From NCBI GenBank assembly GCA_948567375.1, contig OX419761.1, forward strand, positions 48,052,501-48,116,500: a DNA stretch of 64,000 nucleotides, read 5' to 3'. Positions 36,601 to 48,324 of the stretch are shown here, piece after piece. A program made the position numbers and the translations under genes. A model generated the notes under the pieces. The model was not told the origin of the DNA and made no database searches. It saw only the letters and a list, made by a program, of their open reading frames with translations. Source of the stretch: Lunularia cruciata (lineage: Eukaryota > Streptophyta > Marchantiopsida > Lunulariales > Lunulariaceae). The first letter of the stretch is position 1. Every line of letters begins with the position of its first letter.

Positions 36601-37225
36601 GGCTTGTTGAAAGACATGGTTTGTCTTCTTCACACCAATTGTGCCACCCACAACACCAATGTAAAGATAATCCATCACTAAGACATCATCATGAATGTCT
36701 CATTAACTTCTACCAATATCTCCACTCTTTGGATTTGTGACCTCAACAACTCCTCTTGTATGTGTTAAGAGAGATACCACCAAGGCCTTAGAAAATATAC
36801 ATAGAAAGGTAGATGCATGCCAACCTCACACCATCTCCTCATTTGTCTCACCATGCCAATGTGCTCCATTTTGATCTTGCTAATTGGGACATGAGTTTCT
36901 ACTCAACCCATTTGCATCACGGTTTACGACTCTAGGTCTATGAATAATTGTGAAATCATAGTCTTGTAAAATCAAAGCCCATTGTGCAACCTTCATTAAA
37001 AGCTTGTCAGACTCTTTCAACCACATCAGTGGTTGATGATCAATGATGAGAGTGAAGGAGTTACCAAATAGGTAATATAAAAAATGTGTTGTTGTCCATA
37101 TTGTTGCCAAGCATTCTCCTTCATACGAACTATATTTTGCCTCCATTGAATTATAGAGCAACTAGCATAAGCTACCACAAAATCCTTCTCGTCATCATCC
37201 TTTTGGGTAAGCACTACTCATTGAT
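36601..37225 (-). pseudogene. Element C RNase H fragment (Ty3/Gypsy), right part
   Basis: On the minus strand, QKDDDEKDFVVAYASCS, then after a frameshift NSMEAKYSSYEGECLATIW, LIIDHQPLMWLKES, and IIHRPRVVNRDANGLSRN. These are the RNase H end of a Ty3/Gypsy pol, distinct from both A and B families. The spacer towards the integrase continues to 36,601, where element B begins; the integrase resumes at ~16.7 kb. Confidence 0.75.
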
Positions 37226-37227
37226 CA

Positions 37228-39606
37228 CATGAGCTCCAAAAGTTGAAACATATGGTGTCTTCAAGACCCATTCTTCAACAATATGATCTTCAATTACCTT
37301 GTGTAATTGATTTTGATGCTTCTAATTTTACAATTGGAGCCATGTTGCAGTAGGAATTCCTAGATGGACTACATCCCATTGCCTTTGTGTCTCACCAACT
37401 AAATATAGCTAAAAGAAATTACTCTGCTCAAGATCAAGAACAATTTGCAACGGTATATGCCACCAAGGTATGGAGGCATTATCTCTTGGAGAAACAAATG
37501 ATCATGCAAACTGATCATAAACATTGTTGCAGACCTTACACTAGGAACACATGAAGAGTTGACATCATCGATGGGAGGAGCAACACCAATTGTTTGACAT
37601 CAAGCTTGAGTACAAACTAGGTTGGTTCCATGTCATCCCTGATGCTCTATCACAATGACCTGGTTTGAGGTTTCTTCTTCTCATCACGGTGGCAATTACA
37701 ACGCTATCAATTGACTCCAAGGTTCAAAACAAGTTTCAATCAGTTCTACAACAAGATCCCTTTTTCCTAATAATACATTGTCATTTGACAGCATGTGATA
37801 AGGAGTGCAACACCTTCTCCTTCAAGGAAAGCCTTATATTCCATGAGGAATAGATTTATGTTCCAGCCAAAGGTGATCTCTGACTTGTGCGCCTTCAAGA
37901 AGCCCATGATTTACCAATTGGTGGTCACATGGGTGTGGACAAGACCTTGGGTACCCTCCAATGCCAATGTTGGTGGCCCAACATGGCACGAGATGTTTGA
38001 GAGTTTGTCCAATTGTGTGAGAATTGCCAATGCTATGAGACTAGTAACCAAAAACCGAGTGGACTCCTTCACTCACTCCCAATTCCATCTACTTTTTGGG
38101 AACATGTGAGCTTAGATCTCATCACCTCCTTGTCCAAGACAAAGTAAGGTCACACATCAATTGTGGTGTTTGTGGATAAGCTTAGTAGCAAATTCATTTG
38201 GCACCAATAGTTGATGTTGTGGATGCTCCAACCTTGGCACAAATATACTTCAACAATATATTCAAGCATCATGGGATGTTGTGTGTACTCATTTTTGACC
38301 ATGATCCTTGCTTCACTAGAAAGTTTTGGCAAGCACTCTTCTAGATACTTGGCACCAAGCTTGCTTTGTCCACGACCACTCATCCTCAAACTCATGGACA
38401 CATTGAGTGTACAAATCACACCTTGGAAGATATGCTTTGTGCTTTTGTCAACATTCACTATACCAATTGGGATGAATGTCTTGCAGTTGCGGAGTTTGCA
38501 TACAATAATTCTAAATAGGCAAGCACTAGATTTTCTGCTTTCTTTCTCAATTTTGGCCAAGATCTGCTTGTTCCAAATTCTCTTCTTGCTCCTCTCCCAA
38601 CTCAAGTCCCTCATATTTTAACCTTCTTGATCACCATCTCCCAATCTCTCCAACAAGCCAAATCTCACTTCCTTGTTGCCCAAAATCGTCAAAAACAATA
38701 TGTGGACCACCATTTTTGTGACTCACCTTTGAAGTCAATGATAAAGTCATGTTGTCTTCTAGTAACCTACCCCTCCTACTTGATAACCAAGTTCATAAAC
38801 TTGCCCTTAATTGGATAGGACCCTTTGATGTCACCCAAATCATCTCTCTTGTTGGTTATCGACTTGCCTCCTTGTCATATACACATCCACCCTATCTTTC
38901 ATATTTCCAAGTTAAAACCCTTTGTTACTAACCCATCTTCCTTTTACTCTCATGTCCAACCTCCTCCTCCTCCCATCCTTATCAATGATCATGAGGAGTA
39001 CAAAGTGGATCGTATCCTTGCACGTCGCCACATTCAACAAGGACGCCAATAACATACAGAGCACAAGGTCCTTGGAAAGGGTATCCCCTTCATGATGCCA
39101 CATGGGAACCTCTTTCTCACCTCCAGAATACATAGATGGCCATCCAAGATTTTGAAGCTTCAATAGCAACGTCACCAACTAGCGGTGGAGGAACATGTAA
39201 CAATATGAAGTTAGGGGATATAGTTAGTAAGGCTAATGAAGTAAAGAATAAGCCAAATTAGCCCAAAATATTCTAGAAGCATATACAAAGCTTCTTGGGA
39301 AGCTTCCGAACTAGCTTAACTTGCACCCCAAGTAGGTAGCTTTTAGAAGCTTCCAACTAGCTTAGCTTGCATGCCAAGTAGGTGGCTTCCAGAAGGAAGT
39401 TTCTTGAGAAGCTTCTTGGTTAACTTGGCTTGCACTCTAAGAAAGTGTCTTGAGAAGCTTCTTGAGAAGCTTCTCAAGGGTCTTGTATGCTATCTATAAA
39501 TACCAAAGCCAAAGCTCATGCTAGGCATTTGGAATTTTCTCATATTCAAGTGTCCTAATGTGAGTTTTCATTCTCTTATTTCTCTCCTCAGGCTCGGTCT
39601 TTTATA
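37228..39606 (+). mobile_element. Element A3: 5'-truncated A-family copy
   Basis: Sequence homologous to A1/A2 but on the plus strand. It starts abruptly in RNase H at ~37,228 (the equivalent of A2 near 27,705) and runs through integrase and chromodomain (YKVDRILARRHIQQG at ~38,990) to a 3' LTR at 39,196-39,606. Gag, protease, RT and the 5' LTR are missing. It abuts element C's RNase H. Stops and frameshifts are common. Truncation could reflect recombination or a rearrangement breakpoint. Confidence 0.8.
39196..39606 (+). repeat. A3 3' LTR
   Basis: TGTAACAATATG ... GGTCTTTTATA, 411 bp. Contains several GAAGCTTC palindromes, a GAGAAGCTTCTTGAGAAG tract shortly before a TATA motif CTATAAATACC near 39,494. 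Preceded by a purine tract. Confidence 0.82.
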
Positions 39607-40139
39607 ATTGCCTTGAGTGCACTCTCTCTTGTGATGAGGGCTACCACAAGTCTAACAAACAACACCACCACTCATTGGCTACCATTGACCCAAAAATGAT
39701 GGTAAGGGTCTAGTTGCACCAAGCACTCCACTCTAGGATGTCTACTTTGCACTTGGAAGCCAACACAATGTGATGCACTCAATTGCACTCTAGAAAAAGT
39801 AATACTAGTGGATGGGGCCTCCCTGTCAAATCTAGATATCCTCACTCTCTTATCCACCATGTTGAGCTCAATGCACTCAACCAAACTAAAGACCGTTGCC
39901 AAAGTAGGTGAGGTAGCTTGTAACAATGTAGCACCATGTACTCATTGTTACAACTCTTTATCTAAAATCCCATACCAAAATTAGATTGCTTAGGCCTCAA
40001 TAACTCCTTGAGTGAAACAGATCAGCCATCTCATGCAAGTATATGCCTAGAGTAGGCTCTCTATATCCTTCCATTAGAACTCCTATAAGCTCCTCAACTT
40101 GTTAGTATGCACTCCCTAGTAGTTTGCCTCAAACACTAG

Positions 40140-40560
40140 AAGAACTCCACCATGGGGTTAAACCTAGGTAATGTATCACCTCTTGCAATGATACCTCCAC
40201 TCGTAGTAGCACCATCTCCAACTAGTGCACCTCTATTAGATACACCAATGCTATTAGAGCTAGAACTTGTGGGTATTGTTGATCTACTCCTAGAAACCAA
40301 GGCTGAAGTGATGAAGATGTAGTTTAAAGTCTAATACAATCTCCATAGCTCAATCTCCTCCAAGTGAGCTCTTTTGAACTCATGATAATTATCCATTGGT
40401 GGATCTTCCAAGTGTTGAAACAACCCATTCCATACCATGAAAGGTGTGAACAAAGTTGAGTTCCACATCTATTGCAAATCACACTAACTATCAAACTCTT
40501 GGATGAAGTCATCCAACTCAATTGTACCTATTGTATCACAATAGTGCTTGGGGCCTTTGG
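40140..40560 (-). pseudogene. Retrotransposon gag-like relic
   Basis: On the minus strand: IELDDFIQEFDS, then FTPFMVWNGLFQHLEDPP and DNYHEFKRAHLEEIELW, followed by a Ser/Thr-rich tail. This resembles the gag of plant Ty3/Gypsy elements. Orientation and position would suit element C's gag, but the link is not proven. Several stops interrupt it. Confidence 0.45.
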
Positions 40561-41593
40561 AGGTCTCATAAATCTTGTCTATGTTCCATAATAATGGTAT
40601 GGACACTCAAGGTGCACTCTCAATTGAATCAACTCCTAAATCAAACTCCAAATCAAAGTCAATCTTCTCCTTCATTGGGATTTGAGATACAAGCTAATAT
40701 CAAGCGCCACTCTATGTAAGCCCATTGCATACTATAGTGATATCTCTTCTAGATACCCCAAAGAACTTTGTTGTAATAGTATAACTCAAACCACAATTGT
40801 AACCACCACAAGTACCTCACCAAGGATCATCACCAAGTGAACATTACTCACTAATGTAGCTCTAATTGTGATAACTACACTAGGAGAAAGAACAACCTAT
40901 AACCTACCATCACAACATGCACTCTTATGGTCTACAAGTCATCACTTCTTCCTTCATTGGAAAAAAATATAAGTAGTATGATTGGTCATCACTCAAGCCT
41001 CACTATTGAAAGCACACCAATGCTCTAAAGTCAGAGCACCTCATAAACAAAAAGCATAGAATTGAGATGCTTCAATCACAAGAAGTCTAAAAAAAACTAT
41101 CCATCTCATAAATTAACACTAAATTGACTCTGCCACCATTTAGTATTTGATATAATAGGAGCATCTGTCAATTCCTAAGCTACCAAGATCACCAAGGATG
41201 GGATCGAGTTGTATCTCCTAGCCAAAGCTACATATGTATGAGTATCAATCAACTAGTCATTAGGACAACAAGTGAGGGTGGATCAGTTAGCTAAGGCAAC
41301 AAGCTAAGAACCAAAGATTTGGGCAGACCTATTGCACACAAGTGCATAATCAAGGAGAGTGGGTAGATCTTGCCAGATGATGACCAAAAACTACTAAAAC
41401 TCATCTAAATTGGTTAGCCTCACACCAACAAAGTTGGCTTGTTGGCCCTTCTCCACCTTTGTAGCCTCTCTAGCCCATAGCCCTATACATCAAAGCCAAA
41501 CAAAACCTTTCTTCTTGCCTCTCTAAATCTGGCCAAACTTCACCAACTCAAGCACTAGCTCGGGCAATTTTGGCAAACTCCAACTCTGGCTTA

Positions 41594-42713
41594 TGAGCAA
41601 GCCTATCTCTCACTCAAGATGAACATGTGATGGCTATTATGGTAGCACACCATGGACTAAGAAGACAAGGAATACAAACTCTATCATATTTGTCCAAGGC
41701 TAACATTCTAAGATTCCAACCATTGCTCATTAGAGAACTCAATGAGAGAGAGATAGTTGCAAATGAAAGGATTATAAGTACCTCCTCGCCCCTAGTTTAT
41801 ATACTTGTGAAATAGGTATGCACCAAAGTTACTAACTACTGAATGAACTCAAGTTATTAAGCTAAAAGTCAAATAAAGTCTATAGTCTAAAGTCTAAAGT
41901 CTAAAGGAATATCTATACTCATATGAATATTCCCTTAAGCATGTGGTCTTATCTTGACCCAGCTACTAAGTCAAGGATTTCTTCACATAGGCTATCCTTG
42001 GATTATAGAAGAATCCAAATCAAAAAGGCTTGTGGGTCTAAGTGTTCTCAATTTTTTTTTCAAAGCTAAACACTTACAAATAAAACTAAGTCAATACACT
42101 AGAATCCAAAATAATGATGCTCATCTTTGCTACTTCCTCTAAAGTAAGATCCTTTCTATCTTAGTTATGACTAACTTTAGCTAATCATGATTAGTTTAGA
42201 ACCATCATTCATCTTTATATAAATAATATCTCTCAAGTACTTGTAATACCAAACTAAATATTGTTGTAATAATATGGAGTTTAGCAATGAAGTTAGTAGG
42301 ACTAACGAAGTAACGAATAGACCAAATTAACCTAGAATATTTCAAAAGTATCTAAGAAGCTTCTTGGTTAGCTTAGGTTGCACTCCAAGTAGGTAGCTTG
42401 TAAAAGCTTCCAACTAACTTAGCTTGCATGCCAAGTAGACAGCTTCTAGAATGAAGCTTTTTGAGAAGCTTAACTGTTAACTTGGCTTGCATTCCAAGAA
42501 AGCGGCTCAAGGAAGCTTCTTGAGAAGCTTCTCAAGATCTTTGTATGCTCCTTATAAATAGCAAAGCTGAAGCTCATGCTAGGCATTTGGAGTTTCCCTC
42601 ATTCAAGTGTCCCAATGTGATCTTCCACTTTGGTCTTTCATTCTCCTACTTCTCTCCTCGGTCTCAGTCTTTTACAATCACAATAACACATACATGCACA
42701 AATAGGTATTAGA
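41594..42713 (-). repeat. Inverted B-family LTR interrupted by an A-family solo LTR
   Basis: Flanks 41,594-42,264 and 42,677-42,713 together match the reverse complement of element B's LTR end to end (for example AATACCAAACTAAATAT then CACAATAACACATACATGC). No primer site follows its inner end and no B coding sequence is adjacent in the right orientation, so it is probably a solo LTR or a rearranged end. Confidence 0.75.
42265..42676 (+). repeat. A-family solo LTR
   Basis: TGTAATAATATGG ... CTTTTACA, 412 bp, with no internal element attached, so it most likely arose by LTR-LTR recombination. It sits within an inverted B-family LTR. The flanking pentamers ATTGT and ATCAC differ only by transitions, compatible with a decayed target duplication. 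GAAGCTTC-like blocks are present but more degraded than in A2. Confidence 0.8.
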
Positions 42714-45330
42714 ATCCAACCTCCACCAGCATGACCTCCAAATCTAAACAACCTCTGCCAATTTGATGCACCTCCACTATAGTTTATTCACCACCAAATC
42801 CTCTACTAACTATCAACTTGGGCTAAATCAAGACAATGGATGATCTACAAATCCCTAATTTGAGGGGATGGATTCCAAAATCTGCCTCCAATTTTGCTTC
42901 ACAAGTCCAATTTTGTGACATTAAGGCCTTTTATTTCACTCTCTTGCCCTTAAATTGACATCCATTGACCCAAAGTTGACCTCAATTTCAAGAAATTTGG
43001 GTATTATTTCCGCATACCGTTTGCCCCATTGCCAAACTACATCAACTTAAACAAGACTTTCATATACTATCACTCTCAAAGAAATCTTGGACCATGATCA
43101 AGTGTACAAACGATCCGCCAAGCTTGGAGATACCACCAATGCCATCAATTTTTGCATCCACTTTTCCCCTTGACTTTCACTTCTTTGATGTAATCAATTC
43201 ACTCTTCCACTCAAATCCCATCCAAATTGGATCTTAACTCAATCCTCCACTCAACAATCTATCAGTAATTGGGCATTGATTACAATCAAGCCACACCCAT
43301 TCTAGCTAAGAGACTCCAAGTGATGTTCACCAACCTTTGTCCACCATATCCAAGGACTTGAAGACTCAACATCAAAGAAGTGAGCTCTTTAGAGCTAGAC
43401 TTTGAAAATATATCCCTTTGCTCAACCTAGATCTTCAGCCCTAATAGCGTTGTTTATGGCACATCTGACGGTGCAAATGGTGCAAGTGTCAATGGGTCCA
43501 ACCATGTGATCAATAGCCCTAACATGAAATATGGCTGCCATCAAGTAGTCCATGAGCAACTACCAAAATAACTATGATTGCAAGCAAACCAGCTTCTGTG
43601 CTACAAATGCCATGACATCCACCATTCCACTTACTAGTTCTCCTCTCTTTAAGGAAACATAATCTCTATATTCTCTTAAATAAGCCTCTCTTTAACTACA
43701 TATGCATACCAAAAAGCCATAAATTTTATAGTTTTGAATAAAAAGGATGAGTAAAAATTCATAAAAAATTAAGTAACAATAAGTACAATGAAGCTTTTGG
43801 AGTGGATCTTGTAGATATGTGAGATGCAAAAGAATGATTATTAAAATCTTAAGAATTTTGAATCAATGTTTCAACATAAATTCATATCCCAATAAACCAA
43901 GGTATAGATTAATTTGACAAAGCTTGACCCTTGAGTATATGAAATGCAACTTTCTCCACTTAAGAAAAAAGCTAAAATTTTCAACCTTTTGGCTCTCTTC
44001 ACTTTAGAACAATAACTTCTCCACTTTCCTTAGCTAAACCTTTTATTTTTATAAATTTCTTGAAGAATTTTCCTTCATGTAATAACAATAATTTCTCCAA
44101 AACCATTTTATTTTATACTTATTCCTCATTGAAATATTTTTTAATCTATTTTTAAATTCTACTTTCTTAAATCTTATATATTGAATTCATAATTAGTTCT
44201 TCATCATAGCACTTAACTTAACATTACAAAATTTATTTCAAAATCTTCTCATTATACCCAATAATGTACCTTTTAATATGTGATTCTTGTTACATATATT
44301 ACATACATTTGGATATATAATTTCCATAGTCTATTTTTACATATGTAGTATTTGGTAATTCAAATTCATTATCCTATTATTTAATAAAATTTGAAAAATA
44401 TTCAGAATTAATTGATTATAGCTTATTGATATATCAAAGTAAGAAAAAATTTCCCCTTAATTCTCATCTTACCAACACTCTGGAAACCTTCTTTTGATAT
44501 TCTCATTTAATAGCACTCTCCAAAATAAAAACTTTAATTTACCGCTTAAAAAACTGTATGGTGATTGACTTGGAAATTTATGAAGATTCTTGATCTTTTT
44601 CCACTTACTGCAATAACCAGCAATAATAAGTTTAGATGTGTTATCGAAGATTTAAATTCCATATATTATCCATCAATCGTTTTAAAGATTTATGCTGCAA
44701 GCAAAGCAATGTAAGGTGAAGTCTTTTAACCAATTTCGGAGATATTAGAAGGTTTTGACCTCCCATTTTCATAGTAATTATTCATTCACACAACAATTAT
44801 AAGAATATCCTTTAAGTTTAGCTTTTAATAGAAGATGAACTGATCATGAAATAGTTTATTAAGAATTTCTAAACTTACTAGACATATCTCCAAAACATAA
44901 ATGGCACACCTCTTGCCTCACCCACACGTCGGGAAATTAAGGCTGGTCCCGTCATAAGATATGTTACCTTTCGCACAACATTTATGATGTGGACAAGGAA
45001 ATGCTATGACAAATATTACGAGATTTTATCCATAACTGTAAATTTGGTGACTTTCTTGTTAATTATTAATTATTTAATTAATACATTTTATACAGACCGT
45101 TCACATTTACAATACAACAAATTTACGAAGTGTCCATGAACTTTTTGATGGAGGTGGAAGCCACTTTCCTACAACAATTCATGAACAAATCAATTGAAAC
45201 TCCTCTCTTTCCTCGTACCTATGTACTCTTTGCGTTGCTATCAAGCATAAGATTCTCAATATAGCAATAATTATGTTCCACACTACTCATACTCATAGGG
45301 CAGATTTCTTGTATCGACTTTCCTGGGGCT
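42714..45330. other. AT-rich DNA, no gene recognised
   Basis: The first ~900 bp is C/A-rich and may be worn retroelement DNA. The rest is very AT-rich without supported frames. No LTR or inverted-repeat end matching the families above was found. Confidence 0.4.
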
Positions 45331-45343
45331 TGGCCTCATTTTA

Positions 45344-46070
45344 CCTATTTTATCTCATCCTTGTACGCCTTGGACGGGGTCTTCCCATCTTTCGTGTTTT
45401 CTACGCGGTCGCCCTATTCTCGTGCGGGATTTGATTTGATGGTAGATTGAGGAATTTCGCACTATCATAAACTTACTTATTTCTGATTTTTTACTTTAAA
45501 CACTATCGTTAGTATAAACAAGTAGTGCACGCAAACATGAAGAGAGAAACATGTGTGTGACTGAAGAACGTGTGTAATAGATTGCACTCACCTATCCCAT
45601 GCATGAACTTTATTGTTTACAACATACAAGGATATAGGATACTGCCAAACATTGAGGCGACAATACAATAAGGGAATCTGTTATCAATTATAAACAACAG
45701 ATTCATATATTGTAAGAATCAAAGAATAAAAACAACACTTTCCCCAAAAGAGTTTATAATAAATACAATAGTATGGCAACACTTTTGCCCCTTAGAGTTT
45801 ATACAAGACGAAAAAGTGAGAAGATCACAATAGTATGGCAACAGTTCTGCTTCTTAAAGTTTATACACAAGGAAGCATGATGGATCACGTAATGTTCTTT
45901 TCCAATAGTGTAACTCATTCTAATTCCAGAATTTCAAATGTCATGTTCCTCGTACGAACATAGCCTTTTCACATGATGGAAATTGGAAATGTGACGAAGG
46001 GCTATCAAGTAGAACACATGAAGGATGGGAAGACCCCATCAAACAGTATAAGGGACAGACAAAGGAGGTA
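45344..46070. repeat. Inverted-repeat-bounded segment
   Basis: GACGGGGTCTTCCCATC at ~45,373 and GATGGGAAGACCCCATC at ~46,025 are cores of a roughly 70-90-bp imperfect inverted repeat. Between them lie AT-rich DNA and a tandem repeat. This could be a small foldback or TIR element. Part of the right arm recurs at 56,087-56,119. Confidence 0.5.
45731..45875. repeat. 62-bp tandem repeat, about 2.5 copies
   Basis: ACAATAGTATGGCAACA starts at 45,765 and 45,827, with a diverged partial copy from 45,731. Each unit contains an AGTTTATA-like box. Non-coding. Confidence 0.7.
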
Positions 46071-48324
46071 AATAGGGGTTAGATTCCAATAGTATAGATA
46101 TGAAAAATCTTCCTTATAACATTTAATATATCCAAGCTATGCAAGTAGTAAGGTCTACAAACCATTGATCATCCAAAGAAGCATCACCTAGTGTGATTGT
46201 TCTCCTATGGATTACAACAACCAATACTCTACACACATGCTGTCTAAAGTATATTATAAAGTATGAGAGTGAAAATGATACCCTTGACATATGATACAAT
46301 AAGCTCTCGCGCTCTACCTAACAAACATGTCTAAGGTTGTGAACGTTGTGCTCCATATAACTCCAAAGTTAGAGGAACTTGGAAATTGAATTGCAGCATA
46401 GTACTCTTCTGTTTAGATTACCATTTACCTTTTATAAATATAGTAATGTTTCCCTCAGAGATGGACTTAACAGGACCCCAACTTTGGCATTCCAACTTCA
46501 CAGACACCCAAAAGACCTAACGGTATTCCAAAGCTTGCGTGGAAAAGGGTTGAAGTTGTGATGGCACTGGCCATTTTGGACAACTAGGACTGTTTTTACG
46601 AATGTTGATTTTGTATAGAGAAGCACACGTAGCGTAGATCATTGCAGTTCGAGAAAATTCTCGCAAATGGAATGTACCTAAAGAAATGACCTGGTCAGAA
46701 GCATTCCGACTATCTCCGGAAAGGCCTGAAGCAGTCTTGCATTCACTGCCAGCTAGGACGGACAATCAACTGCGCCGTTGGTGCACATCAAGCTGCCAAC
46801 TAAGGCAGGCTGTCGCCGCGTCGGACCACGTCAAAGCTTTGAGGTACTACTCAGCCTTCCTGCCAACTTGGAGTGGCGGACGTCAAAGTCAGTATACTGT
46901 GGAGTCCATCTCTCTGGTCCTTCCCTATTTGAATCACCCCTCCCTCGAACTCTGAAAGTCTTTTCACCTTGTGTGATAGAATCACGAGTCTACTGAATAA
47001 AGTCCTGGTAATTAACTACTGCACTGCAACTGCGGTACAAACAAAGTAACCTTGTGTGTCGTGAACGTCAATCAGAGGCAAGAGTAAACTTGACACTACC
47101 CATATATACAGCGTTGACGATGGATGTTCTATAGAAAAGCTCTCGGTTGGCTGCTTGACTATATTGCTTATGGACTCATGGAATGATACTACTGCACAAG
47201 AGGCACCAGCTGCACCTTCCCTTTCCTGCTGGTGTTGATTCTTACAGCGATCATATAGAGGTAACTTTCATGTGAGGAATGTTGACACTTGAAGTTTCAC
47301 AACACAAATAGAACATGGGTTGGTCAATTCTTGGGTCCGAATGACTAAACAAATTTGAACAGGAATGTGCAGTAGGAATCCTTGGATCTGAGGTGGTAAT
47401 AAATGTCATCAGTGCAGAGTAAAAGGATGCTCGAAACCGTTCATTAAATAGATTGAGAAAAGTTTATGTAGAAATAAACAAACATATATGCACGTTCAAA
47501 TTGGAGTCTTCTCCTCATGGATAGATGGTATGTCGTGCCTATCCTACGAGTAGTCACAGAATCCTTGATCGTTGAATTTGACCCTACTTATTGCATGAGT
47601 ACTGACTACATACGGGACTTGTCAAAGAAGCTCGTTGAAAAATGATACCGTATTATCCGTAATATATATGTATTGCCCGCTAGACACAGAACAGGTTCGT
47701 AAAACAACAAGAACGTGGTAAATGTACATAGTCGGCTCTGAGAAACCACGTTAGGGATGGACAGTGGCAGACCGGGCAAGTGTCGTCTGACTGACAGTGA
47801 CTAGTACTGGTGTCTATCCTCTGCTCTGTTTTGTCTCGGAGGCAGGATCGATCCAACAAAGTGCCGTCGATGGAGATCTAAATTGGACTGGTTTCTTGAG
47901 AAAATATAGGGACAGAGCGTAGCAATTGAACGACCAAGACTGGACGCGTCCAGAGGTCCTGGACGATCTGGAGTTACAGGGAGCAGCAGCAGCTGAAAGA
48001 TTTTGGACGCGAGTAAATACTATGTTGAGCTGTGATCGTTTACGTGGAAGGGCGAGAGAATGAACGTGAACGCGTGATCTTGACGTTGTGGAGGTACGAT
48101 TTGATGGAGTTACAATATCGGTTTTGGAGGAGGTCTCGTTATGGGAGCTTGATACGGATCAGTGGAATGGGAGTAGCGGGTGGTGTAATGGGGATGAGGA
48201 GGGAGTGTTGTGGAGTCGGTAATGCAGTTTGCGGAGGAGAAAGATTGGAGAGACAGGGGAAGGCAAATTAGGCCATGGCATTAGAGTTAGAAGCTGGAAA
48301 GGCGGGTGTCGACGAGACGTGACG
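46071..48324. other. Intergenic DNA and upstream region of the O-fucosyltransferase gene
   Basis: No recognised gene. GC content rises towards 48 kb; the G-rich stretch at ~48,090-48,320 is probably promoter and 5' leader of the gene starting at 48,325. The frame of that gene is open back to ~48,229 but has no earlier ATG. Confidence 0.5.
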
